Positions 13,040 to 24,309 of a stretch of DNA of 64,000 nucleotides are shown piece after piece. How positions within the stretch are numbered: the first letter of the stretch is position 1; the number at the start of each line of letters is the position of its first letter. Source of the stretch: Odobenus rosmarus divergens (taxonomy: Eukaryota; Chordata; Mammalia; Carnivora; Odobenidae); the NCBI RefSeq assembly GCF_000321225.1, contig NW_004450458.1, positions 799,948 through 863,947 on the forward strand. Direction: 5' to 3'. The notes beneath the pieces are model-generated. The model was not told the DNA's origin and searched no databases. It saw only the letters and a program-made list of their open reading frames with translations. The translations under genes and the position numbers were made by a program.

Positions 13040-13430
13040 GAATGATTCGAATACAGGGAGAGAAGACATTCCACACAGAGCCCCGAGGCATGAACAGAAG
13101 TGTGAGGGTGGGAGCGAGCACACCGAGGACAAAGGAGATGAAGGGAAACAGCCTTGTTTTAGGGGAGGAGTGTGTGTGTAAGGGCGGGTGTGTAAGTGTG
13201 GGGGGTGTGTGTAAGAGGAGAACAATTAGCAGGAGCAGAGAGGGGCGTAGCACATTACCACAAGACTTGGTGGCCAAACAAGGGCGTTTGGGCCAGCATG
13301 GAAGGTAACAGGGAGCCACTGCAGGCCCTGGGGCATCTAAGGAGCATGATCTAAGCCAAGTTAGGGGAAGTTTCATCTAATAGTTGCATAAGAATGTAGA
13401 CTGGAGAGGAAAGAGAGAACTAGGGGCATG
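13040..13430 (-). repeat. L2 remnant just upstream of the ADTRP exon
   Basis: Antisense L2 sequence with 'gagaagacattccacacaga', 'gaacagaagtgtgagggtgg', then 'ggtaacagggagccactgca' and 'ggagcatgatctaagcc'. It ends about 50 bp before the exon, so the exon's polypyrimidine tract lies in non-repeat DNA. Confidence 0.55.
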
Positions 13431-13482
13431 CCAGGCAGCTGGGGCAGCCTGACCTTATGATTTACCATTTTCTCTCCTCCAG

Positions 13483-13598
13483 CACACATCCATACTACCC
13501 TTCACACTGGCTGAAGTCATCCTCAGGCCACATTGCTATCCACGGAGGAAGAAAGGTCTCACCTTGCTGGCTCTTGCTAGCCTTGCGTACATCAGCGG
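13483..13598 (+). CDS. ADTRP: ADTRP coding exon (third from last), residues ~131-169
   Basis: Internal coding exon of ADTRP, a multi-pass membrane protein of the AIG1/ADTRP family that hydrolyses fatty-acid esters of hydroxy fatty acids and is linked to TFPI regulation in endothelium (family knowledge). The frame from the first base reads HTSILPFTLAEVILRP, then HCYPRRKK, then the hydrophobic GLTLLALASLAYIS, close to recalled human ADTRP 131-169 and of equal length (39 codons, the last split). The first codon, CAC, corresponds to His131, the catalytic histidine paired with Thr47 in the family; Thr47 must lie on an exon upstream of this window. The acceptor is a strong ttttctctcctccag; the donor is AGCGG|gtaaga. 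Phase 0 in, phase 2 out. An overlapping longer ORF from 13457 is in another frame and is a shadow. The exon lies about 50 bp after an L2 remnant. Confidence 0.95.
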
Positions 13599-13884
13599 GT
13601 AAGAATTGCAGAGAGAAAATCTACTTAGACTTTTTCCTTCAGGACTAGGAGGGATACTCTAGGGGTGCCTTTCTCTTGGGCTAACAGGGATTTAACCATC
13701 ACTAAATTTTTAGGTAGGAGAGATTCGTATTTGATGTTGATGCCATGAAAGCATCACATGCACAAGGGTACACAGGTGTGCATGCACAGGCAGCAAGTCA
13801 GGCGCTCCTCTCTCCCTCTCATGAATAAGTCATCATTGCAAAGCTACACTTGTTACTTTCCCCCAGAAAATCTTGATCATTGGT

Positions 13885-14455
13885 TCCATTTGCAAATAAA
13901 ATATTTGAATGTTTATAGCAGCAATGGCCAAATAGCCAAGCTTTGGAAAGAGCCCATTCATCGACAGATGAATGGATAAAGATGTGGTATAGATATACAA
14001 TGGAATATTACTCCACCATCAAAAAGACTGAAATCTTGCCAATTGCAACAATGTGGATGGAACTAGAGGGTATTATGCTAAGCGAAATAAGTCAATCAGA
14101 GAAAGACAATTATCATATGATCTCACTCCTATGTGGAATGTAAGAAACAAAACAGAGGATCATAGGGGAAGGGAGGGAAAAATAAAACAAGATGAAACCA
14201 GAGAGGGAGACAAACCATAAGAGACTCTTAATCATAGAAAACAAACTGAGGGTTGCTGGAGGGGAGAGGGTAGGGGGATGGGCTAACTGAGTGATAGACA
14301 TTAAGGAGGGTACATGATGTAATGAGCATTGGGTGTTATATGCAACTGATGAATCGCTGAACTCTACTTTTGAAACTAATAATACACTATTGTATTAATT
14401 AATTGAATTTAAATTAAAGAAATAATATGGGAAAAAATTAAAAAATAAAATAAAA
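13885..14455 (+). mobile_element. 5'-truncated L1, ORF2 C-terminus plus 3' UTR
   Basis: Starts around 'gtttatagcagcaatggcc' of ORF2. The frame gives MWYRYTMEYYSTIKKTEILP, then WMELEGIMLSEISQSEKDNY, stopping at 14141-14143, the conserved C-terminal end of L1 ORF2p. The 3' UTR (aaccataagagactcttaat, aaacaaactgagggttgctg, gagcattgggtgttatatgc) ends in an AT/A-rich tail. It is a single-module 3' UTR, unlike the copies at 48.3 and 62.3 kb. Confidence 0.9.
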
Positions 14456-15744
14456 TGTTTAGATGGCTGAATGATCTGACGCATCCAAATATATTCCATC
14501 TAAAAAAGGCATTTGACTGGTTGAGCATGCTAGGTTTGGCCCATTCCTGTTGCCTGTATTTTTATGGGCTCATTTGCCTCAACATCTGGCACTAGAACTC
14601 CTACAGGGCATTTGGGTAATTGCCCGGGGGCTTGCAGAACAGCCTCGTTCGAGGCATGAGAGGTAATTCAAGTAGCTGGCCTAGATTTCATTATTCAACC
14701 ACCTGGTGACACCAATACTCAGAAGTGCTGCTCAGTGGTCTGTAATCAAAGGAAAAGGCTTGGCCTTCCACCCGATGATTGGAAACCCCCATTCTGTCAC
14801 CTTCTTACCCACTACCATTCTCTTGCTCTACTGATAAGAGCATGCCAAGCATAATACCTGCAGGTGGAAGCTAATCATGATGTTCCTTCTCCAGTCTAGA
14901 CTTACATCAACTGTTCCCATCTGACAATCTGGGTCATCCCCCAATCCCTCCCTATTTGGGGGAAGTTTCACTCAGTATAGGGCTCTGCTAGAGATGGAAG
15001 CCAGAAAGAGAACACAATCCAAAAGACTTGGGCTCTCTCAGTGCTTGTTTCATTGGCTTTCACCATCCTTTGTTTGAGAGCCCATAAGCTTTGTGCCCAG
15101 AACTCCGTTCATGGCTCTTCCCTTGCCTTTTCTCCTCCTCCTGCAATGTAGGCACCTCCCACACTTCTGCACCTCTCCTTCCCTGAGTGCCCCAAATCTT
15201 TCTTGCTTCTCCTCTCTGGAAGAAAGAAAGCACTTGCTCCGTAAATCTACCCCAAGATTCCAGTGATCTATGCTGTTCTCCAGTCTGGGGCCTTTGTGTT
15301 TTTACACAAAGGACACTTTTAGAGAGTAGGTGATAGTTGGGAACTTACTGGCAGTTGATGTCTGGAGCATAGTATTGAGAAGGATTCTGAGACCCGACCA
15401 GAAAAGGGTTTTGTCATCCTTTAGCAGTATCTGCCAAGAGCATAAGAATAGAGAATGGCAAGATACGTGCCATGTATTTGCCATACCTGGCTTAACCCAC
15501 AGGAATAAATCCTTAAAGATAGAATATTTGGAAGCTGGGGTTGGGTAAGAGCATGTATACATCAAGGTATCTTTTTCCTATTGTTACGTGTGGAGCAGAA
15601 GCAAGGTGGTGTCTGGCTGATTATGGATATGAATTTCCATACTTTTGTTTCTTGTGTGGACTTCCATCTGATTTGGTCTTCCTTGCAGAGTGTAACTTTT
15701 GGAGTTAGTATATAAGGCAGCATTTTTTGGTCTTAACTTTTTCT

Positions 15745-15961
15745 TTTCTTTTTTTAAAGATTTCATTTATTTATTTTTGTGAGAGGGAGAGAGACAGAGA
15801 GATAGAAAGAGAGAGAGAAAGCACGAGTGGGGGTATGGGCAAAGGGAAAAGTAGACTCCCCGATGAGCAGAGAGCCCAATGTGGGACTCAATCCCAGGAC
15901 CCTGAGATCATGACCTGAGCTGAAGGCAGATGTTTAACCGACTGAGCCACCCAGGCACCCA
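15745..15961 (-). mobile_element. Can-SINE, antisense
   Basis: Full-length with an expanded GA-rich middle. Ends 'accgactgagccacccaggc'. Target duplication ttaactttttct at 15733-15744 and 15967-15978. Confidence 0.93.
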
Positions 15962-16237
15962 GTCTGTTAACTTTTTCTACCTAAGGACTTGGAAGTTGGT
16001 CATCGACTGTCACATCTGACTGTTGCCTTTTTATCTCCAGAGACCAAGAGGGTAAAAGACCACAAAAGCCACTGGTATTTTGGGGAAAAATTGTGGTGGA
16101 CATAAAGATGAGAAGCAGTGGTGAATAGGGCTTAGCTTGTCAGTGCCTGGACACATGATCAGACCATGCAGGGAATTGGGGGGTTGGAGAGAGGAGGTGC
16201 AATGAGGTGGGGGTCCTGTATGAATGCATCCTGTGTC

Positions 16238-16745
16238 CATTCAATTATTCATCAGCTCTGGGCACTGTGCTAAGTGAGTGAGGATACAGTGATGGAAAAG
16301 TCACCATGCCACCTTTAGGGACTGTTTGAGAGAGAAGAAAGTGCCCAAATAAAGGGACGACAGAGTGAGGGGGAAGTGCAGGGTGCTGTGGGTGCCCAGG
16401 AGGGATGTTGTGAGCTAGTTTCCGAAGGAAATTGATGTCTAAGCTGAGACCCAAAGAATGAGTAAGAGTAAGTCAAAAGAGACGTGTAAAATACCTTTAG
16501 GCAGAGGGAACCGCATCTGCAAAGGGCTGGAGTTGCTGAGGAGAGGGTTGACCTGGAAGACAGAGAAAATCTGGATCATCAATTCACAACAGTGAGTCCA
16601 GACTTTGAACCTGAGGGCTTGTCTGTGGGAAAGTTTTCAGCGGAGGAGAGATACCATGTGGCTTGTGTAAGAAAGATGACTGGACTCTGGATGAATTGTG
16701 GCAATTAAAGAAGAACAAGATCGGGATGCCGGTTAGTGGCATTTG
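16238..16745 (-). repeat. L2 remnant, antisense
   Basis: Begins with the reversed L2 3' end (attcaattattcatc, tctgggcactgtgctaagtg, gaggatacagtgatgg), then 'gtctaagctgagacccaaag', 'aggcagagggaaccgcatct' and 'gcaaagggctggag', all typical of antisense L2. Confidence 0.75.
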
Positions 16746-16867
16746 TGCTAACTCGGGAGAATTGATGTTAGCCAACTGATGACAGTATCAGTCAATCTGC
16801 AAATGGAAAGAGAGAGGGTGAGCGGTGGAGGTGATGTGGAGGTCATCCAGCACTGGAGGCCTAGCCT

Positions 16868-16985
16868 CAGCAGAGGAAATGACATGCCCAAGGTCACAGG
16901 GCTGGGGAAAATCAGCACTGGGACTTACACTCAGGGCTCCTATTTCCAAATGCAGTTCACTTTCCACAGTATCCACAGGGCTAGG
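16868..16985 (-). repeat. MIR remnant, antisense
   Basis: Core 'gaggaaatgacatgcccaag' and 'gtcacagggctgggg', then 'tgggacttacactcaggg', matching reversed MIR. Confidence 0.6.
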
Positions 16986-18099
16986 TATTAGTTCAGCTCC
17001 ACGTTTGTGCAAAACACACTCTGCGAAATGTGGCGGGGGGGATATAGCATGCAAAAAAGCTTAACCTCTTTTCTATGGTCAATAAACTTCCATGATGTCA
17101 TGGTTCCCAGCTCTGTGCTTGAATTGAACATTAAAGTGATAGATACAAAGAGCAAGGGAGGGAGAGGCAGAGACCTGTCACCAGCAGGAACGTGACTGGG
17201 TGGGCCCCGGTGGGGAGCTGAAGTGGTTTGGAATTTGGAACTCCTTATCCTCGATGAAGTCCTAAATCAGCATTTGGCGCCTCGGTCTTCATTTTTGCTA
17301 GAACAAAGCAACTACTCCTCTATGCTGCCCCACGGACTGAAGCTTCCTTACCTCTGCGCATGCACCCCAGCTGTGGGAGCTCGCACTCTGCTGCTTGTTG
17401 TCTCTACCCTTATGCAAGGCTTTGGCGCCCATGGGCCCTCACAGCCACAGATGGCCAGCAACGAAGTTCCACAAACTGTGCATATCCGTGGAGATGTTTT
17501 AGGGAAGTGGCCGTGGGCCAGCTGTCAGGCATGCCAGTTTGGATGGTCAAATAGGGAAACAGCCTAGCAGGAATGAGGTAAAGAATATGGGCTGAGGCCG
17601 GAGCGAGAGTGAGCGTGAGAAACAAACATGAGTCAGAAAAATGGCAGTAACTCTGAGCTGGAGAAGCCCTGCCCAGCCGAAACCACGTTACAACAACCTA
17701 AAATTAGCCACCAAGGCCAGGGGGACTGCCTCGCATGTGGCACTTGATTTTTGTGATCTTTCAGATTGCAGAATTGGAGGGCTGGCCCGTAAGTGGGAAC
17801 ACAAAGCTCTGTAAAATAGTAATAACTGCAAATCTTTCATTTCCTTTGAAAAGCATGACTCACCTATAAATACAGTAACTTGCTCCCTGCTCCCATCCTC
17901 TCTCACCCCTAAACACATCACCTCGCTCTCTCTGAGGTCTTGGTGAGGAGCAGGAAAACAGAAACCTTCCTACACCTGGCTCTGATTCACTCTTTTATTG
18001 ACCAAATATTTCCCCTAACACAGGGCTGGTCTTGCTGGGAAAAGCCAAGTGCTATCAGGCCAAGCCCCCGCCTATGGGGGGTTTGTACTTAATAAGGGG

Positions 18100-18350
18100 G
18101 GAATGAGCAGTGCATTTTAAGAATACAAGATGGGATAGGGAATGACATTTAGCGAATATAAGGAGCCCCAGGAATGCAGAGGAGGAAGCGGTTACATCCG
18201 GCTGGGTGGTGTGGGAAGGGCTTCAGGAAAGGTGCGTGTTGGATCCGGGCCCAGAAGGATTGGTGGATTGCAGTGAGAAAAGTGAGAGAAAGTGAACAAC
18301 AGAGCATGGTCCCATGGCCAAGAGAGCACAGATCACCATAGAGCAGTGGC
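18100..18350 (-). repeat. Possible L2 remnant
   Basis: Weak similarity to antisense L2: 'gtggtgtgggaagggcttca', 'ggaaaggtgcgtgttggatc', 'caacagagcatggtcc'. A CG-containing patch at 18188-18250 is unusual for such decayed DNA. Confidence 0.35.
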
Positions 18351-20037
18351 CAGCACCTCACTGTCTCCAGACCTGCAGGTGACTGAGGCTAAGAGGAAGT
18401 GGTCCTCGAACTCCCCACCTTCAGAGGCTGGCGGCCGACAGGCTAGAGGTTAGACACAGTGTAGACAACATGAGGTTTTGTTGTTGCTATTTGTCTCTAC
18501 AGCAGGGAGGGGAAGTGAGAGCTACAAATAACATGGCGGGAGGATTTTGTTGGCAAAAGGCTGTCTTGACAATGCTGCTTAAAATGGATTGGAGCAGCAA
18601 GACGTGGGAAGCAAAATAGAGTAAAATAACACACAAATAAAAGTTAGCCGGAATATTCTTTCCATGGGATTTAATCCCCATGACCTATTCTTTGTCCATG
18701 GTTATGTCATAGCTCCAGGGTCAGCCCACATCTGGGTGCTCAGAGCAGCCTTGCCCCGGCTGCAGGTGGCCCAGGCCTCCAGGACCCTCTTCTCTAAGAG
18801 TCTTAATAAGCTGCCCATGTCGTCCACTTGGTGACATATGCTGATGATACCTAGCCTCCTACGAAAGGTGACAATACCTAGCCTCCTGCGCCCAACGTCT
18901 CTGCCCGGCTCTGCTTTCAGTGCAGCTTGCTGCCTCCATTGCTGACCCACCCTGCTGTTGCCCACTAGTGCCCTGTGTCAGTAGAATGATGTTACCGGCC
19001 ACTGCAACAGCCCTGGGCTGGCCTGCAGTGCCCCACCGCCTTGTGCTTGGTAGACCAGAAGACTGCGGGTGCCACGGGTGTCTCTGCTAGTGGGTAAGGC
19101 ATTGCATGCCGAGGACAAGTGTCACGCAGATACGCAGCTATCACCCAGCAGTGGGGGAGGTATTTGAAAAGTCGCTCTTCAATTGCCCTTCCTATGAAGC
19201 ACAAGAGATCATTCCTTTCCTCTATACTATGCTCACTCAGGTGAGCTCCCACATCGAAGCTGCCTGGGCCCTCTGGTATAGCAATCCTCTAAGTTTGTGC
19301 ATCCATTTACAATCACACTTACACATGTACTATACATACAGATATGTTACCTCCAGAATACATTAAAGACTGCCAGAGAGATGCATGGAGCTGAGTTCCC
19401 AGATCAGCTCCAATTTCCACTCGTGCCTTATGGTGAATTCCTGCCCAGAGCCCCTGTTACTCCTTCCTGGGTATAAATACAACCTTCATCTGGGGCCATC
19501 TAGATGCACCATAGTTGCACAACTTTGAATCTTGAGATCAGAATCCCAGGCCCATTTTCCACAGAAGTACTCCTTAGCCCCCGGGTAAATTAATATATGA
19601 AATAAATATAAAGATGCCACACAACCACCCCCCCGCCCTTATTATCAGCATTTGGAGCCTGGGTCACCCGGAATGCAGACTGGAAACAGGTAAAAGCCGA
19701 GGAGCGGGGAGGGGACATGGCTGGCTGCCCTCCCCATGCCTCTTGTGCAAACCTCAGCTCCTGTTCAACCAGAATGCCTGTTGCAGAAATTAGAAATAAT
19801 ACCAACCTGAAGAATGATACCTTGGTACCCGCAGGATGGAGGGCAGCCCTGAGACACACTGTGGAAGGAACAGGACAGGTTTTATGGATTGATTGGCATG
19901 CCATGGGCAAATGAGAAAGAAAAATCAAGGACAATTCTATGAATTTTGGGCTGTTGGACTGGGAAGAGGGTGGTTGCACTAAGAGAAGCAGAAAAATAGT
20001 TTGGGGGTATAAGTAAGAGACTCCATTTAAAATCCCA

Positions 20038-20149
20038 TGTCTGGGTCCCATTCTGGCTTAATTGGTTTGGGATATGTCCTGAGCATTGGGATTTTTAAAG
20101 CCCCCTTGGCAATTCTAAATCTTCAGCCAAGGTTGAGAACCACTTGCCT
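20038..20149 (+). mobile_element. MER5A-like hAT-Charlie remnant
   Basis: Right half of MER5A: 'ctggcttaattggtttggga', 'tgtcctgagcattgggattt', 'ttggcaattctaaatcttca', 'gccaaggttgagaaccactt'. The left half is missing. Confidence 0.75.
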
Positions 20150-20908
20150 AGAAGAACTTCAGTTTGGACATTCAGACCTGGCCTTCCCAAGAGGGGTGGT
20201 ACAGTGGAGATCCAGGGAGTGAACCCTCCTGGTGGGGGGAGGTTGCTGAAGAGAGGGAGAGAAGGAGGGGGAAGGGGGGAGAGACAGAGAGAAGTGGAAA
20301 GTGAACGCAGGGGCAGTGCCCCCATCTAAGGGGCAAGAGAGGCAAGGGGGCAACAAAGTAGCAAAGAACGATCAGATGGTAGAAAACCGAGAAGGTCCAA
20401 GAGTCATCTTTGTACCTTAAAGCTGGCGGGTGTCTTCGACGTGCCATTGCTCACGTGTGACTGGGAGCTCTTTGCAGGGAGGAGTATGAAGCTTGGGAGG
20501 GCAGGTGAGCAGAGGGGTGACATGGGGGTGCGTTGCAAAGGCAACGGTAGGCTCAGTCCCCTGCCTTAAGGAATCACCAGGTCCCAGCCATTGTTGCAGG
20601 CATTTTCATTGTAGGAAGTCGGCTAACTTGAATTTATTGACAAAATCTGAATCCAGGTTGTGTTTGTCTTCTGGCCTCAGATGCAACTGTGACCATCTTA
20701 CATGCTTCTGTAGGAAGTCGGCATGAAAATATGGGCCCAGAGGGTCCTTTAATTCTATTATTCTGCTGGGCTAGGGAGATACAGCATGAGTGTTAGCACT
20801 TAGAATTATATGCAGAAACCCCACCAAACCCCTTGTTATCTACTAGTCCCTAACCCACAGACTTCCACTGTTGCTGTACTGACAAGACACAGAAATTACG
20901 AATTTTAT

Positions 20909-20932
20909 TATATGTGCTGCCGAAGCGAGCAC
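20909..20932 (-). pseudogene. 24-nt U6 snRNA 5'-end fragment (tailless retropseudogene)
   Basis: On the minus strand this reads GTGCTCGCTTCGGCAGCACA followed by TATA, the exact first 24 nt of U6 snRNA. It sits between two perfect copies of a 21-bp direct repeat (20888-20908 and 20930-20950; core acagaaattacgaattttat) that share its last 2-3 bases. There is no A tail and no U6 sequence after nt 24. This is the structure of the tailless retropseudogenes described in mammals. It is too short to act as a U6 gene. Confidence 0.85.
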
Positions 20933-21409
20933 AGAAATTACGAATTTTATGATAACCATTGGATGCTACAAGAAATTAGGAGGAGAAAACTATAAAGCAT
21001 TAATTTTGGGCTGCCAATCTGTGCCTGCCCAGCCTGACTCACATAGATTCACACGGCAGACAGCTCTAGAAGGACATAGAAAATTGCTCTCTGGGGGAAC
21101 TGAGGGACAGGATTATTGGCGTCTTCAAAGTATTAATGAAGTGAGCAATAGATTAAACAGAATTTGGAAGGCCATGGGCCCAGCTCGTGGGTTTCAGAGG
21201 CTGCGGTGTTCTCGGTGGATCAAGCAGCTGAGAGCTGTGTATAGCAGCCCCGGTGAACAGCAGTTAAAGGGAACCATAGGTGCTAGTAGAACCGCCCCAA
21301 AGAGCCATTCATTTAAAGATCTGCAGAACTCGCCATCTTCCCGGCACTTGGAAAACAAATGTGCATGCTAGATACGACCCCTGTCCCATGAGTAAATTCA
21401 TGCTGAAGG

Positions 21410-21950
21410 AAGTATGTGTCATAAGAACCCAACCGAATGAGGGTTACAGGAACTTTGGGAAATCTTTTCTAGAGACACTGACTTTTTTTTTAATTATTAT
21501 TATGTTATGTTAATTACCATACATTACATCATTAGTTTTTGATGTAGAGACATTGACTTTTAAGCTGAGACCTGAAGCATGAGTCTGGTTCCACCAGGCA
21601 CAGAGCAAGGAGAAGTGTGTCCTGGGAAGTGAAACAGTCAGAGGTGTTCCAAGCAGAGACAACAGCATGAGTGAAGGCCCAGAGCTGAAGAGATGGGTTC
21701 ATTTAAGAAACAGAGAAGGATCCAACATGGACGGGCTGTAGATCTGAAGGTGGAAAGGGGGGCAGGGCAAGGCCAGGTAGGCTGGGTATTTTCCTAAGGC
21801 ATTAGTGGGGATCCCCTGGAGGCAGGGGAATGCCATGAGCAGATTTCTCTTTTGGAAAGATTGTCAGATTACTAGTAGCCTGTGGTATGGAAAGTGGATT
21901 GAAGGGTGCAAGAAAGCCCAGCAAGCAGACAATTATAGAAACCCTTACAG
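21410..21950 (-). repeat. L2 remnant, antisense, split by a micro-L1
   Basis: Antisense L2: 'aaatcttttctagagacact' before the insertion and 'taagctgagacctgaagcat' after it, then 'gtgttccaagcagagacaac', 'gagtgaaggcccagagctga', 'gaatgccatgagcagatttc', 'gtatggaaagtggattgaag'. Confidence 0.7.
21487..21544 (-). mobile_element. Micro L1 insertion (3' UTR tail only)
   Basis: T-rich start, then 'attattatgttatgttaatt', 'accatacattacatcattag', 'tttttgatg': the reverse of the last ~50 bp of a carnivoran L1 3' UTR. Flanked by a 17-bp target duplication with one mismatch (tagagacactgactttt 21470-21486; tagagacattgactttt 21545-21561). Confidence 0.8.
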
Positions 21951-22039
21951 ATGAAGAAGCCTGGAGTGGGGTGCAGTGCACATTTAGATGTGGTTTCATG
22001 GGATCCTACATGGGGCTGGGGAAGAGCTGACATTGACTA

Positions 22040-22114
22040 CGATCCCCCCTGCTCATGCTCTCTCTCTCTCAAAAAAATAAATAAACAAATAAATCTTAAA
22101 AAAATAAATAAAAA
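22040..22114 (+). mobile_element. Can-SINE 3' fragment, sense
   Basis: Only the end is present: 'ctgctcatgctctctctctc' followed by (AAAT)n with 'aaatcttaaaaaaataaata'. The tRNA-derived head is missing. Confidence 0.75.
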
Positions 22115-22902
22115 GATGTGATCCCACCTGAGTATGAGTCTCTCCTCGCCCAGGCCTCTCACTGGCTGCCCCTCATTAAAGAATTGCACTCTTGCCTGAT
22201 ACCGTTATTTGTTTTCATTATTTTTCCGCTGACACTTTACACACCTATAACTTTCTCTGCACTTTTTCTGTGAAACTACAGACTTCATTAACTTACCTCA
22301 GGAACTTTCCTTTGTGGGACCTTATGCTGAAGGAAACAAAAAGGAATAAAGAGAAACTTTCCAGGCCTCTAGGGGAATGTCCTTATTTGCCGACTGTCTT
22401 ATATAAATGGGCATGGAAACTAGGAAGCCCTAATTTCTAGTATATAAAGTAAACAAAGTGAGCTAATTAAAACAATCCATTTGGAGGGCATTCACATCTC
22501 CTTGTTAACCCCAAATTCTTAGCTCCAGGTCCTTGGGGATTTACTTTCTCTCCCTTATACCTTTCCTGGCCTGTCATGAGAAGGAGCCACGCAAGAGACA
22601 TGTGCTATGGATATCCTTCCGATGTACATGCCCATGGAATGCGTGTCTCACAGAATTCCAGTGTTGATCAGAATAAGGTAAGGGAGAAAATTTCCACCCA
22701 AAATGTGTCTCTTTGGCATGAGGACTATTTTAGACTCATTATTTTTAAGAAACAGAAGGCTCAGGAAGAAACTTTCTTCCCCCAATTGCCAAAAGGAATT
22801 TAGATAAGGGTTCTGCCCCCAGGAACATAGGTATCACCATAGATAAGCACAGTGTAATATGAAGTAGGTGAGGTAGACAGGGAGGAACCTAGCAAAGTCT
22901 GT

Positions 22903-22961
22903 TTAAAGATTTTATTTATTTATTTATTTATTTAGAGTGCGTGTTGGGTGGGGAGGGGCAG

Positions 22962-22998
<37 letters not shown>

Positions 22999-23122
22999 AT
23001 CTCAAGCAGGCTCCATGCCTAACATGGAGTCCAGTGCAGGGCTCGATCTCACGACCTTGAGATCATGACCTGAGCCGAAATCAAGAGTCAGATGCTTTAC
23101 CAACTGAGCCACCCAGGTGCCC
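22903..23122 (-). mobile_element. Can-SINE, antisense, (GA)n-expanded
   Basis: 'aagattttatttatttattt', a long GA run at 22965-22993, 'ctcaagcaggctccatgcct', 'cgaccttgagatcatgacct', ending 'accaactgagccacccaggt'. The 'gaaatcaagagtcagatgct' block marks a different subtype from the copies with 'gccgaaggcagacgct'. It abuts an old L1 on its right; aaagtctgt (22894) and aaaatctgt (23125) may be the target duplication. Confidence 0.9.
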
Positions 23123-23985
23123 TGAAAATCTGTACACATGAAACAGTAAATCCCCATTCCTTCCCACAAGCCCTGACAGCCCCCATTCTACTTTCTGTCT
23201 CTATGAATTTGATGACTTTAGGTACCTCATATAGGTGGAATCAGATAATATTTGTCTTTTTGTGGCTGGCTAATTTCATTTAACATAATATCCTCAGTGT
23301 TCATTCATGTTGTAGCATGTGTCAGAATTTCCTTCTTTTTTAAGGTTGAATGATATTCCATTGCATATTTGTACCACATTTTATGTATCAGTTCATCCAT
23401 GGATGGACACTTGGTGCTTCCATGTTTTCACTATTGAGAATAATGCTATGAACACAGGTATACAAAGATCTCTTTGAGTTCTTGCTTTCAATTCTTTTGG
23501 GTATATACAGGGAAGTAGAATTGCTAGATCATATGGTAATTCTATGTTTAATTTTTTGAGTAACTGCCACACTGTTTTCCATAGCAGTTAAACTGTTTTA
23601 TGTACCTACCAACAGTGCATAAGGATTCCAGTTTCTCCACAGCCTCTCCAACACTTGATATTAGCCATCCTAATGGGTGTGAAGTGGTATCTCATTATAG
23701 TTTTGATTTGCAGTTCCCTAATAATAAGTGATGTTGAGTATCTTTTCATGTGTATGTTGGCCATTTGTATATCTTCTTTGGAAAGATGCCTATTGAGTCT
23801 CTTGTCCATTTTTAATTGGGTTGTTGGGTTTTTTACTTGCTGTTGTTGAGTTGGAGGAGTTCTTTGTATATTATGGATATTAATCCTCTACCAGGTATAT
23901 GATTGGAAAATATTTTTTCCCATTACATAGGTTTCCTTTTCAATTTACTGATTCTGTCCTTTGATATACAGAGTTGGCCTCTTAA
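23123..23985 (-). mobile_element. Old L1 fragment, ORF2 C-terminal part, decayed
   Basis: The minus strand of 23606-23809 encodes [40 protein letters not shown] and [15 protein letters not shown], clear L1 ORF2p C-terminal motifs. Stops and frame breaks on both sides show it is dead. The rest (gttcattcatgttgtagcat, aatgatattccattgcatat, gttcatccatggatggacac) matches the L1 3' part. Confidence 0.85.
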
Positions 23986-24309
23986 ACTTCATACCGTTGG
24001 TGCCTCTCTTGCTTCACTCCAGTCCTTACCCTCATACTAGTCCTTGTCTCTTCCACGAGCATTTGACAAATCTAAAGTGTTTGAAACAACCAAGAGTACA
24101 CTTGGATTTCTGAAAGTTTAATTAGGCTCAGAATTTTATTCTTCCTTCTGAACTCTTTCGATAACCCGAGGTATCCAAATTTGAATGTTGTTTCTGAAGC
24201 ATGACCTAACCTATCCTAATTGTTACATGAGATAAGGAGCCTCAAAGAAAGGTTGCTAGGACCCTCTGTGCCATCCCTAAGGAGAGAGAAGCTTTAGAAC
24301 TCTTATTAA

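Larger units (their letters stand above)
1..13482 (+). other. ADTRP: ADTRP intron (5' part outside window)
   Basis: No exon was recognised between base 1 and the acceptor at 13481-13482. I looked for codons of the expected preceding exon (the IYPK...WLNHAM region) and saw none in front of a donor. Bases 1-1780 show no repeat or gene I can name. 3120-4840, 5330-6370, 6500-7900 and 8220-11190 are mostly unassigned, with AT-rich stretches and short A or C runs. Named repeats are listed separately. Confidence 0.8.

Noticed and set aside
12930..13376. 148-codon antisense ORF next to the ADTRP exon
   Set aside because: Lies in decayed L2 sequence and has no recognisable product.
19590..20051. 153-codon ORF on the - strand
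   Set aside because: No motif recognised, overlaps a MER5A remnant at its upstream end, no splice support.
20593..20725. Repeated 'gtaggaagtcggc' at two places 120 bp apart
   Set aside because: Only 13 bp identical with unrelated flanks; could be chance, so no feature called.
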